A stretch of DNA of 64,000 nucleotides, from the NCBI GenBank assembly GCA_963662175.1, contig OY759215.1:55197213-55261212 (forward strand), read 5' to 3'. Source of the stretch: Aradus depressus. Its lineage: Eukaryota; Arthropoda; Insecta; Hemiptera; Aradidae. The notes under the pieces were generated by a model that was not told the origin of the DNA, did no database searches, and was given only the letters and a program-made list of their open reading frames with translations. Below, one piece after another: positions 9,522 to 21,503 of this stretch (its first letter is position 1; every line of letters starts with the position of its first letter). The position numbers and the translations under genes are program-made.

Positions 9522-10560
9522 TTTGTTTTTTAAATTATCTAGGTTTTTGTTTAACTTCTATGTGTACTTCCAACTTGGACACAAGGAATATACTCTTTGC
9601 AGATTGTTTCGTCATGTACAGCTCTAAAAACGACTCTACTTTCTCAAGTTTATTGAACTTATTTTTAATTGAACATATTAAATAACGAAAGAACTGCAGT
9701 CTCCGGAAATCATGCGAGAGTTGATTTTCACATGAAGGGGCCTTGCGAGTGTATCCTGAAGAGGCTTCATTACCCTGGGAATGAGTTCATTTGGATGGAG
9801 CTTCGTGTTGGAACTGCACTTGACACGAACTGAATTTCTTGGGGGCAGGTTGCTGCCTCTCCCAAAAGTAGCCTCCTTCTTGTTGCTTCAGATAACTTAT
9901 GATAAGGGATGAGCCCCAAATAAAAAATGTACGAATGCTTTAAAGCCACTTTCGAGAATACTTTATTGTTTTTGTTTTTAATTACATACAAAAACTTAGG
10001 ATTTGAAATTTCAAAAGATAGATATATTTGAGGAGGCAAGTAAAACTGCAAAAATTTAATATATATGGAGGAAATATTAACAGATAATTAATGTCTAAAT
10101 CTGAAATTCAAACATTTGATTGTCAACAAATCGGAGTCCTAAAATATGAAACAAGCCACAAAAACCCAACTATTTACCAATTTCAGAAAGCCCAACAGAT
10201 TCACAACCAAATAATACAAAACTAGCTCATGTACACACTGAAAGCAACCATTTACAACACTGTCTTGCATTAACTGAAATATTTAGAACGTAACTCACCA
10301 ACTGATCAACTGTAACTTAATCCATAGAACAGCTGATTGCTCAACTAACTGAGTTGTTTATACTGGTTTTTCTAAAAGCGTGGAATAACATGAATCACGA
10401 TTGGTCAGATTTAAAGGATCTCGAATTATCTAGAAGGTCTGTAAGTGATGGCTTGATTTAAAACAATCTTTTACACGAATAACGACATTAAGGTAACTTA
10501 AGAACATTAGGAAAACTACTTTTAAACAATAACAAATTGCTAAACTCATTCGATAAATCT
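9522..10560. other. Spacer, no gene seen
   Basis: No repeat family or convincing coding segment was recognised. A 93-codon minus-strand frame at 9770-10051 has no recognisable features. Confidence 0.5.
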
Positions 10561-10564
10561 TATT

Positions 10565-10960
10565 TTTAAAGGCTTTGCCTGGTGCTCCGGGCCTCGTTGA
10601 ACCTGTGCCTCCGCAACAAACTTTCGCCATTCTCTGTCGTCTGCACTTTCTCAGGACATCATTCAGCCAACGTATGTGGGGTCTCAATTTTCTTCCATGT
10701 TCTCCCAGTATACTCTGTCTGTGTCCATACTCTGTAGATATCTCAGCTCTCTGTTGTACCATATCCTCCATCTACCCCCCTCGTACATCTTCCTCAATGC
10801 CTTCCTCCCCCACTTATTGAGGAAGACTTCTTTCTTCCCTCCTAGTCAGGACCCAGGTTTCACTCGCATATGTGGCCATCGGACTGTTTTATATACGGTT
10901 ATTTTGGATTCTTTGGGACGCAGTCACAGAACCCCTTTATAGTGGCCGGTAGCATCAATT
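10565..10960 (-). pseudogene. RTE-like retrotransposon C-terminus, decayed
   Basis: Minus-strand translation across frames gives ATYASETWVLTRREERSL, NKWGRKALRKMYEGG, WRIWYNRELRYLQ, VYWENMEEN and, after shifts and stops, DREWRKFVAEAQ. This is the signature tail of endonuclease/reverse-transcriptase elements usually placed in or near the RTE clade (Y.SETW.L....E..L....RK.LR..Y, R.N.EL, DR..WR..V.EA). The endonuclease and polymerase domains are absent. It is a different lineage from the relics at 6210 and 13262. Confidence 0.75.
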
Positions 10961-11436
10961 CCCCGCCGTTATCCTAGCTTTAATTTATTCTTTAATATCA
11001 TTCCTGTCTGTGGTAACGGCCCATACTTGCGACCTACGCCATTGGCATTTTACGTGTATTCGCACTCATTCTACACCGCGATTAGCGTATCTCAATGAAA
11101 TGATGTACGGATGAGTTGATTGAAGCGGGCAGCTTTAGAAGTGGCGAGATGGCTGGATAAGGCCATGCCTGCCCTGAGACCCGGCCTCCTGGTTATGCAA
11201 CGAGCCAAGAAACAGGTTCTTTCTAAATACACACACCAGTATGTTCACTTGAAATTTAAACGGATGTGTGAACTACATTTTTTTCTTAGTTCTCTTTAAA
11301 TAATTTGTGACATTTAAAGTTCTGGTTTACTCTTGAAAATATACTTAATTAGATATTTTAAAAGAAAAATACTTGCTCCATCTGACTCAAACCATGTTTT
11401 TGAGATCTTTGGCGCTTTTTTCAAATTTTACTATCT

Positions 11437-11905
11437 TATACCTGTAGTATAAGGAAGTATTTTAATCGTGGGAAAAACCGAAATCAAGTTTTAAACGGAA
11501 TATCACGTTTCAAGGTCCCCTGAACACATTTTGACAATTTTCGCGATGATGTCTCTCTACTGTGTTTTTGTGTTTAGAACTTTATGAGCTCTCTAACTCA
11601 GAAAAAATTGTACAATAACAAAACATGAAATTTGAAATGGAGATTGAATGGATCTGGATGATAGGTATTGGCCGAAATCAGGTGACAATTTAGACTTCCA
11701 GTTTACTTTGAGACAGTACAGTACCTTTTACTTATATTTATAACTTAATTAAGGATTATTTTGGAAAACGGTTAGCCTTATCGAAAAAATTGGTTCTCAC
11801 CAAAAATGTTCCTTATAAAATTTCAAATCGTTAGTATGTCCTCAGATTTGGGATAAGATCAATGTTACAGCTCCCCCAAGAATGTACAATAAATATCTGG
11901 ACGTA
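11437..11905 (+). repeat. F4 dispersed repeat
   Basis: CTTATACCTGTAGTATAAGG tip, then AAGTATTTTAATCG, a TTTTAAACGGAATATCACG segment, TTTCAAGGTCCCCTGAACAC and CTTTATGAGC. The distal part contains AAAACGGTTAGCCTTATCG and AATGTTCCTTATAAAATT. Seven copies occur in the window. Confidence 0.7.
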
Positions 11906-11971
11906 ATGTTTAAATGTTAAAATAGTTACGCATAGCAACGCATTTCAAGATATATTTTTATTATTAATACT

Positions 11972-12245
11972 GAGGGGTAGCTCAGTAGTATGCATATTTG
12001 CTTACTGAGTTCAAGATCATTGGTTCAAAACCTAGTCGAGGCACTTAGGTTTTTTATCTTTGAAAAAGCCTTGAGCACGTCGTGCTTCGGATGGGACGTT
12101 AAGCGTCAGGTACTTGTTCAAGGACCCTATCCTAGGTGAAAGTTAAGGAAAGCAAAATTTAGGACTCATAGTAGAGAGGGGAACTCTCTGGTAAAGGGCG
12201 ATATGACCTCGAAGTTAAAAGCCCGGGCATGAGTCACTATAACTA
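11972..12245 (+). mobile_element. SINE-A copy
   Basis: GGGGTAGCTCAGTAGTATGC head and GGTTCAAAACCTAGTCGAGG B-box region. The body has a deletion between GGGACGTTAAGCG and TCAGGTACTTG. Tail GAGTCACTATAACTATC. Confidence 0.85.
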
Positions 12246-12352
12246 TCTATTACTGATAGTTTGTTTTTTTATTACAAAGGATAAAAATAATGGTTAAATA
12301 AAATATCTATGTGATGTGGCCTTAACAGGGACTCCCTTATACCAACCCCTCT

Positions 12353-12372
12353 CCCCCCCCCCCCCCCCCCCC
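12353..12372. repeat. Poly-C tract
   Basis: A run of about 20 C in an AT-rich context. Confidence 0.95.
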
Positions 12373-12904
12373 TCAACATCATTTCATACTAGCGTTATTG
12401 GATATAAGAAAGTCACTCTCGTAGAATTAAGCTGTCTGTACAATGAACAAAGCAAACCGCTGACGTCAACACATCACTTTCATCTATCCAGTAATGCCAG
12501 TATGAAACCAATTTGATAGGTTGATTTGATTATAAATATGGGCCGAAGTAAAGAAAATAAAAATACCAACTGTTGTGAAATGTATTATATCGAAATGTAT
12601 AAGGTAAACGAGAGGGAAAATCGTAATGAAACTGTTTTTCTAAGTGTTAAACTATTAGTTACGAAAATTTAGAAAAATTACAATATTATTTATTTTTTCA
12701 TCGTCATCAATACTTAACAAATTAATTACTTTATCGGAGATTGCATTATAGTGTGAAATACATTTATTGATAAATTTGTTTCTGTATTGGTTTAACATTG
12801 GACAAGTTATGAGAAGGTGGAGTGGTTATGCCCATATCACATATTTTTTTGACCAATCGATATCTATGTAAACATAATTTTATAACAATCGCAATAAATC
12901 CAAT

Positions 12905-13250
12905 GAAATAGTCATATTTTTCTGGAGTCACTTCTTCTGGAGGCCACCGCAGGGTGGTTGGGTCGCCCGTAGTGCGCATCTTGTGGGACTTGGAATCGCG
13001 CTTCTGGGCTCTCTGGGGAGCGTCATGTCCCAGACTTGCGAGGGTGTGGACTGCAGCTCACTTATGCACAGCCTTACTGTTTCAATCATGTGAAATGCCT
13101 AATGCCTGCCGAGGGAGCCCAGTGGGGGCCGCCTCTTGCCCCTGGTATGTCTCCCGGGGGACCTCTAGCCCAAGGAGCTGGGTCACTGTTTGCTCTCTTG
13201 GCCCCCGGAGACGGACCCCACAACTATTATCCCGAAAATAAGTTTATGTA
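12905..13250 (+). other. GC-rich island upstream of a LINE relic
   Basis: Sharply more GC-rich than its surroundings (GGGGGCCGCCTCTTGCCCC and CTCCCGGGGGACCTC). Two overlapping frames stay open for 70 to 95 codons, one Pro/Gly-rich. It abuts the LINE C-terminus at 13262, so it may be the preceding part of that element out of frame. I could not confirm this. Confidence 0.35.
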
Positions 13251-13261
13251 AATTTAAAAGC

Positions 13262-13375
13262 TATCTCTCTAGGTTTCATAAAGTAGAAAGTGGAGACTGT
13301 CCGTGTTGTGGAGGAGAGACGGTGAACCACCTCATTTACAGTTGCGAAATCCTGGGGGATCCCGGGTGAGTGAGA
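13262..13375 (+). pseudogene. Non-LTR retrotransposon ORF2 C-terminal fragment
   Basis: One frame reads SYLSRFHKVESGDCPCCGG, then ETVNHLIYSCEILGDPG. The L.RF.K..S..C..C...E...H....C pattern is the terminal cysteine/histidine motif of LINE ORF2 proteins of the I/R1/Jockey group. No polymerase domain is nearby, and the frame breaks on both sides. Confidence 0.6.
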
Positions 13376-14160
13376 ATCATAAGAGCTCTCTCATCACTGG
13401 CAGAGAATTGCCTAAAGAAAAAGGAACACTGGTAAAAAAAGCAAAACTTCGTGGATTTTACAGAATTTCTTAAAAATGTGGATTATAAAGAAGATTTCTT
13501 CTAGAAAAAATAAAATTTCTGCGCTATTCAGTATTCTAAACGCATATCTCACATCATAGAAAACACTCTATATAATATATTTCTGAACAAAAATGACGAG
13601 AGCTTCACGCAAAATATTCACCCTTCCAGTTGTCCGATAACTATAGTTCTTTTCACAAGAACAATATTTGTGAAGTATTTGAAAAAAAAAAAATAGTTAG
13701 AATAAGCGTTAAGGAGCTACAGCGCGAGTGGAAGGGATTCTGATGTTGACGCTACCCACTCATCCATGACATTTTGGTGATCTCGGCTGTCACCACACTT
13801 TCTCCCTTCCTCTCTGGACTCCGTATCCTCGTCTACTCTCCGTCATCTCTCTTTACACTTCCATTCGTTCCCATGATCCCCGAAGGAGGAGAGGAGTTAC
13901 TTGATCTAGAAACCTGAAGAGTCCCAGGGAGATTATCCTCCACTTTCGGCCGTAATGACACAGCGGTCCACTTCACCTCCACTCTTCCTGACCTGTCATG
14001 ACACGGCGCCTAGCTCTCTATATATCAACCAATCGAATCCACTCTAATAATCTCTTTCTTCTTAATTCAGTGTCTCAATGGTTTTAGGTCAGGGGCTTCG
14101 AGTTCTAATTGAAAATATTGAGTTGGATATGATAAGTGCCTAATACCAGAAACGGGTTCA
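13376..14160. other. Spacer with pyrimidine-rich stretch
   Basis: 13780-14060 is C/T-rich with short CTCTCC repeats. A TATATA and a CCAAT occur near 14015-14030, but without an initiator or coding segment to support a promoter call. Confidence 0.4.
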
Positions 14161-14278
14161 TGAAAGATGACTAAGATATTTCCAACTAAGTCCTCCGAAG
14201 GTTCTTACTTCTGTCCCGAATTCTTCTTGTATAGGTATGATATTCAAAGACGATATAGGCCCCCAAAAACAGAAGGAA

Positions 14279-14299
14279 GGGGGGGGGGGGGGGGGGGGG
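14279..14299. repeat. Poly-G tract
   Basis: About 21 G, directly before the Tigger-like fragment. Confidence 0.95.
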
Positions 14300-14451
14300 T
14301 TAGTAGCTCAATGAAGATTCCGAAGATAGAGAATATCGAACCTTCTCTCACAGAAGAGTTCTCTGCTCTCGACACAGCAATAAAATGGTTCGAGCAACAA
14401 AGCGTTCTCTTGATAAAGCGTCTTAGAGATTTAACAGCAAATGAAATTTGA
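14300..14451 (+). pseudogene. Pogo/Tigger-like transposase C-terminal remnant
   Basis: The frame reads IPKIENIEPSLTEEFSALDT, AIKWFEQQS and LLIKRLRDLTANEI, then a stop. The E..ALD.A..WFEQQ....I..L..LRD arrangement is the end of CENP-B-related (pogo/Tigger/jerky) transposases. The DDE catalytic domain and the DNA-binding domain are absent. The G run before it means the continuous 94-codon frame is not one protein. Confidence 0.5.
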
Positions 14452-14775
14452 AATGAAGATGTCAAGACCACATCACTTTGGGGCTTAAGTTCATTGTAAA
14501 AGATACTGCTTATATTTTTGACCTAATGAAAACTCTCTTCAAATAAAAGTTTTAGAGGAAAATAAAAGACACTTTTTGTATGAAATATGATTTTTCTGGT
14601 CACTCAGTTTGTGAGATATGTGCCGCAAACCGTGCTGAAATTTCGCAGGTTATGCAAAAAACGGTTAGTCCTATCGGAAAATTCGTACCTATCGAAGATG
14701 TTCCTTATTAAATTGTCAACTAACCAAATGCCCCCAGATCTAAGGTAGGACCAATCACGCTGTACTATGAAACAA
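14444..14775 (+). repeat. F4 dispersed repeat, distal part
   Basis: AAATTTGAAATGAAGATGTC, CTTCAAATAAAAGTTTTAGA, AAAACGGTTAGTCCTATCG, AAGATGTTCCTTATTAAATT and CCCCCAGATCTAAGGT all match the 3' half of the F4 copy at 11437. Confidence 0.65.
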
Positions 14776-15237
14776 AGGAAATTGACAGCGTATTACTTTC
14801 ATTAGCCAGTATGAAATGATTTTGAAAGTGAGGAGAGGAAGGGAGGGTGATCTGTAAAATGTGGTTGGTATAAGAAAGTCTGGTTATGGCTACATCATTC
14901 TTCATAATGCATTATCTTTAATGTTGCACTGTTTTACATTTGTCATAATCTTTGTTGTAGTTAAATTAAAGATAATGTTTCTTTGCAAATTATTTTTCTT
15001 ATAAATATATTTTTCTTTCCTTTTTTTCATTTGAAGATCGATTATATGAACTTGATTATCGGAACTATCTAATTAGTTCAGTTAATCGACACTCTGCTGT
15101 ATTTCGAATCTTCTATGTCAGTTAGAAGGTTTGCCGTTCTGAATAATAGCACCTTACCTCTTAACGATTAGCTTCCATTAATTATTAATTGATTATAATA
15201 TGTGTAGGTATAATTGTATATAGAGATTTAGTTACTG

Positions 15238-15460
15238 TGACTCATGCCCGGGCTTTAAATACGAGGTTATATCGCCTACTACCAGAGCGCTCATTCATTG
15301 CTCTGTGGAAGTGCTAAATTTTGCCTATCCAGGTTTATTCACCTAGAATAGGGATCTTTAACGAATACCTGACATCGTAGTGGCTGGGGACCATCTATCG
15401 CTTAACTTCCCATCCGAAGGACGGCGTGCCGAAGATTTTTTCGAACTCGCGATCTTCTAG
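15238..15460 (-). mobile_element. SINE-A copy
   Basis: GTGACTCATGCCCGGGCTTT, ATATCGCCTACTACCAGAGC, TTTATTCACCTAG and CTTAACTTCCCATCCGAAGG, ending in a B-box remnant, TTCGAACTCGCG. An internal deletion removed the GAGCCCGAC segment. Confidence 0.85.
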
Positions 15461-16019
15461 TCCAGAGTTTTACATAGATGTGGACAAGACATGTTCTCCA
15501 TAAAGAATGTTATGATCAATTAAGGGAAAAAATTGTTTACCATAATGATAAGCTAATAATTTATAATTATAAGAAAGATAATGATGATGGAGTTCTTCCC
15601 CGAAATGTCTATTTGCTAGGTTGTAAAGATTAATTTATTAATATAAATTTAGAATCCTCTCAATCCAAAGGGGAAAATTTATAGAGGATGTGTTATGCTT
15701 TTCCTGTCTTTGTATCTACTCAATACTGATTTTCCACGAGAAAAAAAAGTAATAGAAACGCTCAATGTACACGAGCTTTTTGTATTGATTTGTGTTTTTT
15801 TCGAATTCTTCCGTGTGTTCATCATATAGAAAGAAATAGGTTGCAAAACATTCAGAGGAATGGTTTCCACGTTGGAAAGTGGTTATTTATCGAAAAGTAG
15901 TGACGAGTTTTGGAGAAAGGAATCCTGAAGGAATACATGAGCATAGAGAATGAGGACGATACCTCATCATTATTATACTCTGTCCCCAATATCTAGTTTT
16001 ACTTCCCCAGCTATTCGAA
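15461..16019. other. AT-rich spacer
   Basis: No gene or recognised repeat. The stretch ends at the AAT run that opens the next M2 copy. Confidence 0.5.
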
Positions 16020-16560
16020 AAGTTCCTATCAATAATAATAATAATAATAATAATAATTTTCGTTAAAACAATACATGGTAATGGAATACGTCATAATGTA
16101 TACATTAAGATGTCTTGTAAATTAAATTTATAACTATTTGAGTCCAACACACAATAATTAGTAATAACAATACTATTAAAAAAAGTAAAATGAAATGAAT
16201 AAATAATTTATAAACAAATATATGAGTACAAAAATAATAATATTAATACATAGATACATTTATAATAAGTGAATACATTTTTCAATTTAATAAAGATCAA
16301 GAAACTCTTTTTTAAAACTCTTTTTTGGAAGTGTTTTTATCACGATGATATTTCGGGACGTTCTTATGACCCTTCATCAAGTTCCAATGTGAGAGATATA
16401 GAAAAGAGAAATAATATAATGTAACAATTACAAATACTAAAAAAATAAAATAAAATAAAAAAATATATTTTAAACAAATATAAATGAAAAAAATATAAAT
16501 AAATAGATCCATAAAATAATAATAAGAACAAGAAATAAAAAAAGAAGAAATAATATATAT
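16020..16560 (+). repeat. M2 element
   Basis: Co-linear with 53292-53605: ACAATACATGGTAATGG, AGTCCAACACACAATAATTA, AAAAAGTAAAATGAAAT, TTTTCAATTTAATAAAGATC and GGAAGTGTTTTTATCACG. The hairpin motif (16343-16381) reads TTTCGGGACGTTCTTATGAC then CCTTCATCAAG. It ends in A-rich sequence. Confidence 0.7.
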
Positions 16561-16704
16561 ATATATATTTTTTTTTTTTAATTCATTTTTTTGTGAAAAT
16601 AATAAAAATTCATAACATAATATACCAAGAGAAATAAAATAAATTAGTACAAAAGTAATGAAAAATAATGAATAAACATAACGTAGATTGGACAGACCTT
16701 TAAG

Positions 16705-16830
16705 GATGATACCTATGGAGGAACTCTGCCCAAAAAATAAAAATAAATGCTTTGTATCAAATACTGTTTTTGGATATAAAACACGATATTTGTGGTTATT
16801 TTATTCTTTTTGAACAGCGAAAATAAAATT
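16705..16830 (+). repeat. R5 dispersed repeat copy
   Basis: ATGGAGGAACTCTGCC-AAAAAT and AAATGCTTTGTATCAAATAC, then a TGTTTTTGGATATAAAACAC segment. Matches 61745-61850. Confidence 0.5.
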
Positions 16831-16917
16831 CCGTTTCTGAGTAAAGGGTTTTTCTAACATTCTTAATTGAAGTCGAAATTTTCTTATTGTATCTATTGAC
16901 TTCAAGATGTGTTTGAG

Positions 16918-17233
16918 CATCGCAAAAGTTTCTATAACTGCCGTTGTAATGAATGTACTGACACGAAATTTCATATGTATATTGAAAACCCCATATGGAC
17001 GATATCTATGAATTTTTAGAGGGCTCGGCTGAAGGGAATGAAAGGATCAGAGGGGGCTCAACACAAAAACCACCAATAACTGTCGATCTAATGATTCTAT
17101 CGATATAAAAATTTAGTATGAGGATTTTTAACAATTGATTTTTAGTCCAAACGATCGATTTTGGAGGGAGAACGAAAACGTAATTGATTAATTCATTCTG
17201 GGGAAGTATATTGCCGGTGATTGACCGACGACT
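16918..17233 (-). repeat. P1 element, reverse orientation
   Basis: Two units beginning ATAACTGCCGTTGTAATGAA and AATAACTGTCGATCTAATGA, then CGATTTTGGAGGGAGAACG and the tip TTCTGGGGAAGTATATTGCC, GGTGATTGACCGACGAC. Confidence 0.8.
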
Positions 17234-18734
17234 TATTTTCTATGTGTTGCACCAGTTTTATATTTGTGTGAGATAGTGTTGTAGTTCAAGTGAAGCGTAT
17301 ATGAGATGATGGCGGCCTCTGATGTCCTTAACGTAATATTTCCCTTTTCCCATCCTGAGTAGTTACAGATTGACCTCATCTGGATAGCTCAGTATGTATG
17401 TGAGGGGGGCCGGAACCCGTTTTGTCATTATTATTCCTTCTCTGAAATCGTTCTGGAATCTCCAGGGACAATGGATACGCTAGCGAGCCAGTCACGTGAT
17501 CCTGAACCAACAGTACATAGTTGTGGGTCACAGTCCAATATAGGAACCATACGTAGAAGCCCATCAACCGGGATACATCCTATCTTGACGTAAATTACCA
17601 ATAAATTAACATTAAAATTATCAAAAGCACTACTTAAATTCATATAAAAAATTATTTGTTAGAGGCTTTTAAGGAAACAAAATAGATGTAGATGTAAATT
17701 TAATTTATGAACAGTTCAGTGCAATTATGGAGAAACTTTGAAAAAACCGTGATCGGGCGATCTCATTATATTATAGTATAATCGGCTATAACCGACCACG
17801 GCTTTTGCAAATTTTCTTCATAATTTTTGAACACATACAAGTTTTCTGTAATTAAACCTTCTTAACCTCCTAACCTTTTCTTAACTCTAAACTTTCATAA
17901 CCTTAATATATATATGTTTACCGTCTGTTCCAGCGGATCGTATAAACAATAATTGTTACTTCTATTTCATCTATCCATTAACGCATTTTGTTCTAAAGAA
18001 CTGTGTTTATTTCATATTTTTTGATAGTTGGTAGTTAAACTTCTATCGCCTCCAATCCTTGCCTCCGGATGGATCCGCGTCTGTCTTAAGACAAAGATAC
18101 AGTAAATAAATTCTAAGTCAATTCGTATATTTGTATGTAAAAATAAAAAAATAATTAAGATCTTATTCGTAAATGACTCATGATGAACATTATATGGTGT
18201 TACTTATTGATTATATAAAAAAAAATTTTAGATAACCGAAAAATATATTATTGTGACTTCTTTTCAATTGTTTTTCATTTTTACTGACTTAACTGAATCA
18301 CGAAATGCATCGAGTGGTCCATTGTTAGTCTTCTAGTCGTGACCAAGGCGACTTTCTATAAAATAGTTGAAAGAAAGTGAAAATATGAAAAAATAAAATA
18401 AAAAGTGGTAATACAAAGTCCAACAAAGGATTGTTACGAGATTTTTGAATACTTTTGGCAACTTGAGTCCAACATATTTTGCCATCGCAAACAGGGTTAT
18501 TAATTGACAAATTATAGCTACTACCATCTGTTCATGTGTTCTGTGTAACAACCGTCAGGATGACGGAATGAATCAACAAACTTTTAAGTCGTTTCTTCAT
18601 CACTTAGTCATTGAAAAAATAGTTAATTTGTCCTCTGCATTTAGTCAGAATTTTCCATGAAACTTTCTCGACAGGAGTATACCTATTTTCCAGACAACTT
18701 CGTTTTGTCGGTCAGATATAATAAATAGTCGACA
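17234..18734. other. Spacer, no gene seen
   Basis: Longest stretch without a recognised repeat. Minus-strand frames of 60 to 72 codons around 17376-17643 and 18325-18551 show no domain or supporting splice signals. A local inverted pair (GTGATCGGGCGATC / GACCACGGC) surrounds 17750-17810. Confidence 0.4.
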
Positions 18735-18990
18735 GTATCTTTTGCAATGTTGAGTGAAATCGAGGTTCTGTCTGTAAAATATAAAATATAACATATAAAA
18801 TATAAATTTTATTATATTTCATATTTATATATATATTTCATTGCACATTTGGCCAACCTTTCGGAAACTGTACTTTTCCTGTGTGTTTGTGACGAACACA
18901 TACACAAACAAATGCCATTTTCATCACACACATCCACAAAGATCCTGGAAAAGGAAATAAACAGTTTCCAAAACTTTGGCTAAATACTCG
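18735..18990. repeat. M1 palindromic element
   Basis: Left arm AGTATCTTTTGCAATGTTGA and GAAATCGAGGTTCTG, then ATTTGGCCAACCTTTCGG. The right arm is the inverse up to CCAAAACTTTGGCTAAATAC. The centre has a hairpin TGTGTTTGTGACGAACACAT. About 60 bp of ATAAAATAT repeats expands the left arm. Confidence 0.7.
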
Positions 18991-19079
18991 ATACTTTCTT
19001 TAAACTATAGAACATCGACATGGAGAAAAATTAATATACTGATACAATCGATAAATCAGTTACACAAGATGTAATGTAC

Positions 19080-19232
19080 TTCGTGAATCATCGGCAATGT
19101 ACTTCCCCAGAACGAATTAATCAATTACGTTTTCGCTCTTCCTCTAAAACCAATCGACCATTTGGGCTAAATATTAACAGTTGATTTACATAGGGGCTTC
19201 TGAATCAATCAGGGGAAGTACAAAGTCGTTGA
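19080..19232 (+). repeat. P1 element, deleted centre
   Basis: Left end TCGTGAATCATCGGCAATGT, ACTTCCCCAGAACGAATTAA and CCAATCGACCATTTGGGC; right end GGGGAAGTACAAAGTCGTTG. The middle is missing, giving a short copy. Confidence 0.75.
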
Positions 19233-19842
19233 TCATAACTTTCCTTTTGTAGAACTTTTGCGAGTCAACCTCTGTGCTGAAATCTTAGTCTAGACAGTAG
19301 GAAACTATTTTTTCTGTTCTCAATTTTTAAAATAGCTCACTAACAATATTCCTATTTTTTTTAAACATTTACAGGCCTAGTAGTTACTCTTTTAAAGAAG
19401 ATTAAGATAAGGGACGAGGAGTTCCACTTGCATTGTATTATAACAATACTGATAAGATAATCTCATGATTACGTATTGTAGTCGTGTTCCTACAGTCATC
19501 TTGAACAATATTACATACGTGAGTGAGAAATTCTTTAAAATATCTCAGTATACAGGATTTTCTTTTATCCAGTCAATTTCCTTGAAAGGGACCCCGCTTT
19601 CCTCAAATGTGAAACCGTTTCTCTTTAAATTCTTTCAAATTAAGATATATTTCTTGACAAGATGAATACTCGTAAAAGCTTCAATTGGTGTCTCTCTATA
19701 ACATCAAGTTTTTGAGATAGAAATCTCTGAACTCACTTACCCAGGATACGAAAATATTTATTTATTATGAAATTTGTTTCTCTATACTTGTATATGTACG
19801 TATCTGTGCGTATACATTCTTATACAACTTCACGTACATAAA

Positions 19843-20713
19843 CCGGGTGTCTCAGTTAACCTGTCCCCCTCACGTAAATGTTATACGTTTGAGAATATCA
19901 AAATGAAACGCCAGGGGGTCGTGAGTGACTAATCTGAAGTTACTTTTAGGAGCATTGTCGACTGTGAAACTTGCTCCAGTTTTTCTCCAGCGTAAAGAGC
20001 TCTGGGATTTTCAATGAGAAGTGATATTTTTTATGACGGATTCAAACAGGAAAATGAATTCTAGGAACAATTTAGAGGAAGCACTTTTTGATTTTCTTTC
20101 ATCTTGTTGGTGGTAATCGCAGAAAACAATTAAAACAAGAGTTTATTTTTCTTCGAAATGAGTCAGGTGCTTGAAATAAAACTTGTGGTGGATAGAAGTT
20201 TCTTGAAGAAAATGTGTTTCTTGACCTGCAAAACGATCTTCTGAAAAGATAAGAGGGAGGGGGGAACGGTGACACCCTTACCACAGTCACCTCTTACCCG
20301 CTGAATATTGTGGGACACACACATTTGTGTCATACATGTTCGCATTGCCTCCCTCTTGCGTTGATGCAACGAACTATTCGTGATAAGAAATTTTTCTGAG
20401 CGCAGGAAATTTCGGCGATGGATATGGAGTTCATTGTCTATTTTGTCCCTCATTTGTTTCTTACTTTCCGGTCGCTTCCTCTAAATTGTTCCTAGAATTC
20501 ATTTTCCTGTTTGAATCCGTCATAAAAAATATTTCTTCTCATTGAAAATTCCAGAGCTGTTTACGCTGGAGAAAAACTGAAGCAGGGTACACAGTCGACA
20601 ATACTTCTAAAAGTAACTTCAGATTAGTCACTCATGAGCCCCTGCGTTTCATTTTGATATTCTCAAACGTATAACATTTACATGAGGGGGACAGGTTAAC
20701 TGACACACATGGT
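19843..20713. mobile_element. 870 bp foldback DNA element
   Basis: Arms of about 240 bp, 19843-20085 and 20472-20713, are inverted copies of each other. The outer ends read GTCTCAGTTAACCTGTCCCC and GGGGACAGGTTAACTGACAC; inside, CTCCAGCGTAAAGAGCTCTG pairs with CAGAGCTGTTTACGCTGGAG. The unique middle has a 96-codon minus-strand frame (20163-20453) containing HQRKREAMRTCMTQMCVSHN, vaguely like the extreme C-terminus of Tc1/mariner-type transposases; I give that little weight. No target duplication is clear. Confidence 0.85.
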
Positions 20714-20964
20714 ATATATTTATAAATAGAAGTGGGGAGATGAATTACTCTTCCCCTCTGCCTGCCCATCAGGCCCCCACCAATATAATAATATACATAT
20801 TACATAACTATATATATTTTTTAATTACTCTAAATCGCTTAAGAATATATAGTACACTTGTGATAGTAAGATCTGGGACAAGATTTCTCATAGAAAAGCT
20901 TACCCCACTAATGTTTTTATTTCGTTACTTTGTACCCTGATGCTTTAAGATTTTATATTTTTCA

Positions 20965-21085
20965 TTATTTATATTTATTCAATCATAGATGTGCCACTGA
21001 TGATGACGCTGTTGCGTTGAAAACCAGTTCTGATCAAAAATAAAACAGTGGGAATATGACTTTTATTTCTATGAGTAATATAAAA
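20965..21085 (+). repeat. M4 repeat with hammerhead-like core
   Basis: GATGTGCCACTGATGATGAC, GCTGTTGCGTTGAAAACCAG, TTCTGATCAAAAATAAAACA, GTGGGAA, then TTATTTCTATGAGTAAT. Recurs at 32455-32690 (both strands) and 48125. Confidence 0.65.
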
Positions 21086-21130
21086 TACTTTCATTATGAA
21101 TCTTGGGCCTAGTTAGTTTCTCACAATCTT

Positions 21131-21152
21131 CCTTTTTTTTTTTTTTTTTTTT
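21131..21152. repeat. Poly-T tract
   Basis: T run, followed directly by a minus-strand F4 copy. Confidence 0.9.
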
Positions 21153-21159
21153 AATTCTC

Positions 21160-21455
21160 AGGTCGTATCTCAAATCTGAGGGACACACTAGCGATTGGAA
21201 ATTTTACAAGGAACATTTTGGGTAAGATGCAACTTTTCGATAGGATTAACCATTTTTGGATAAATCAAGGAAGCTTCAAAAAATATATGTTTCATCAAAA
21301 TGACATCTTAGGACGTTTTTCGGCATATATCTCGAAAAACGGAAGACCTGCGAAAAATCGTATTTCTTATAAAATGTGTATTTCAGTTTTCTTTACAACT
21401 TTTACTTTGAAATATTTTTCATTAGAACATAAATATAAGCGGTCCCTTTGCAAAA
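21160..21455 (-). repeat. F4 dispersed repeat, distal part
   Basis: Reverse of the segment at 14444: CTCAAATCTGAGGGACACAC, ACAAGGAACATTTTGGGTAA, TTTTCGATAGGATTAACC and TATATCTCGAAAAACGG. Confidence 0.65.
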
Positions 21456-21503
21456 TGTGAGTAAAAATGAATTTAAACTAAAGATTATTTTATACTAAAA
21501 CGT

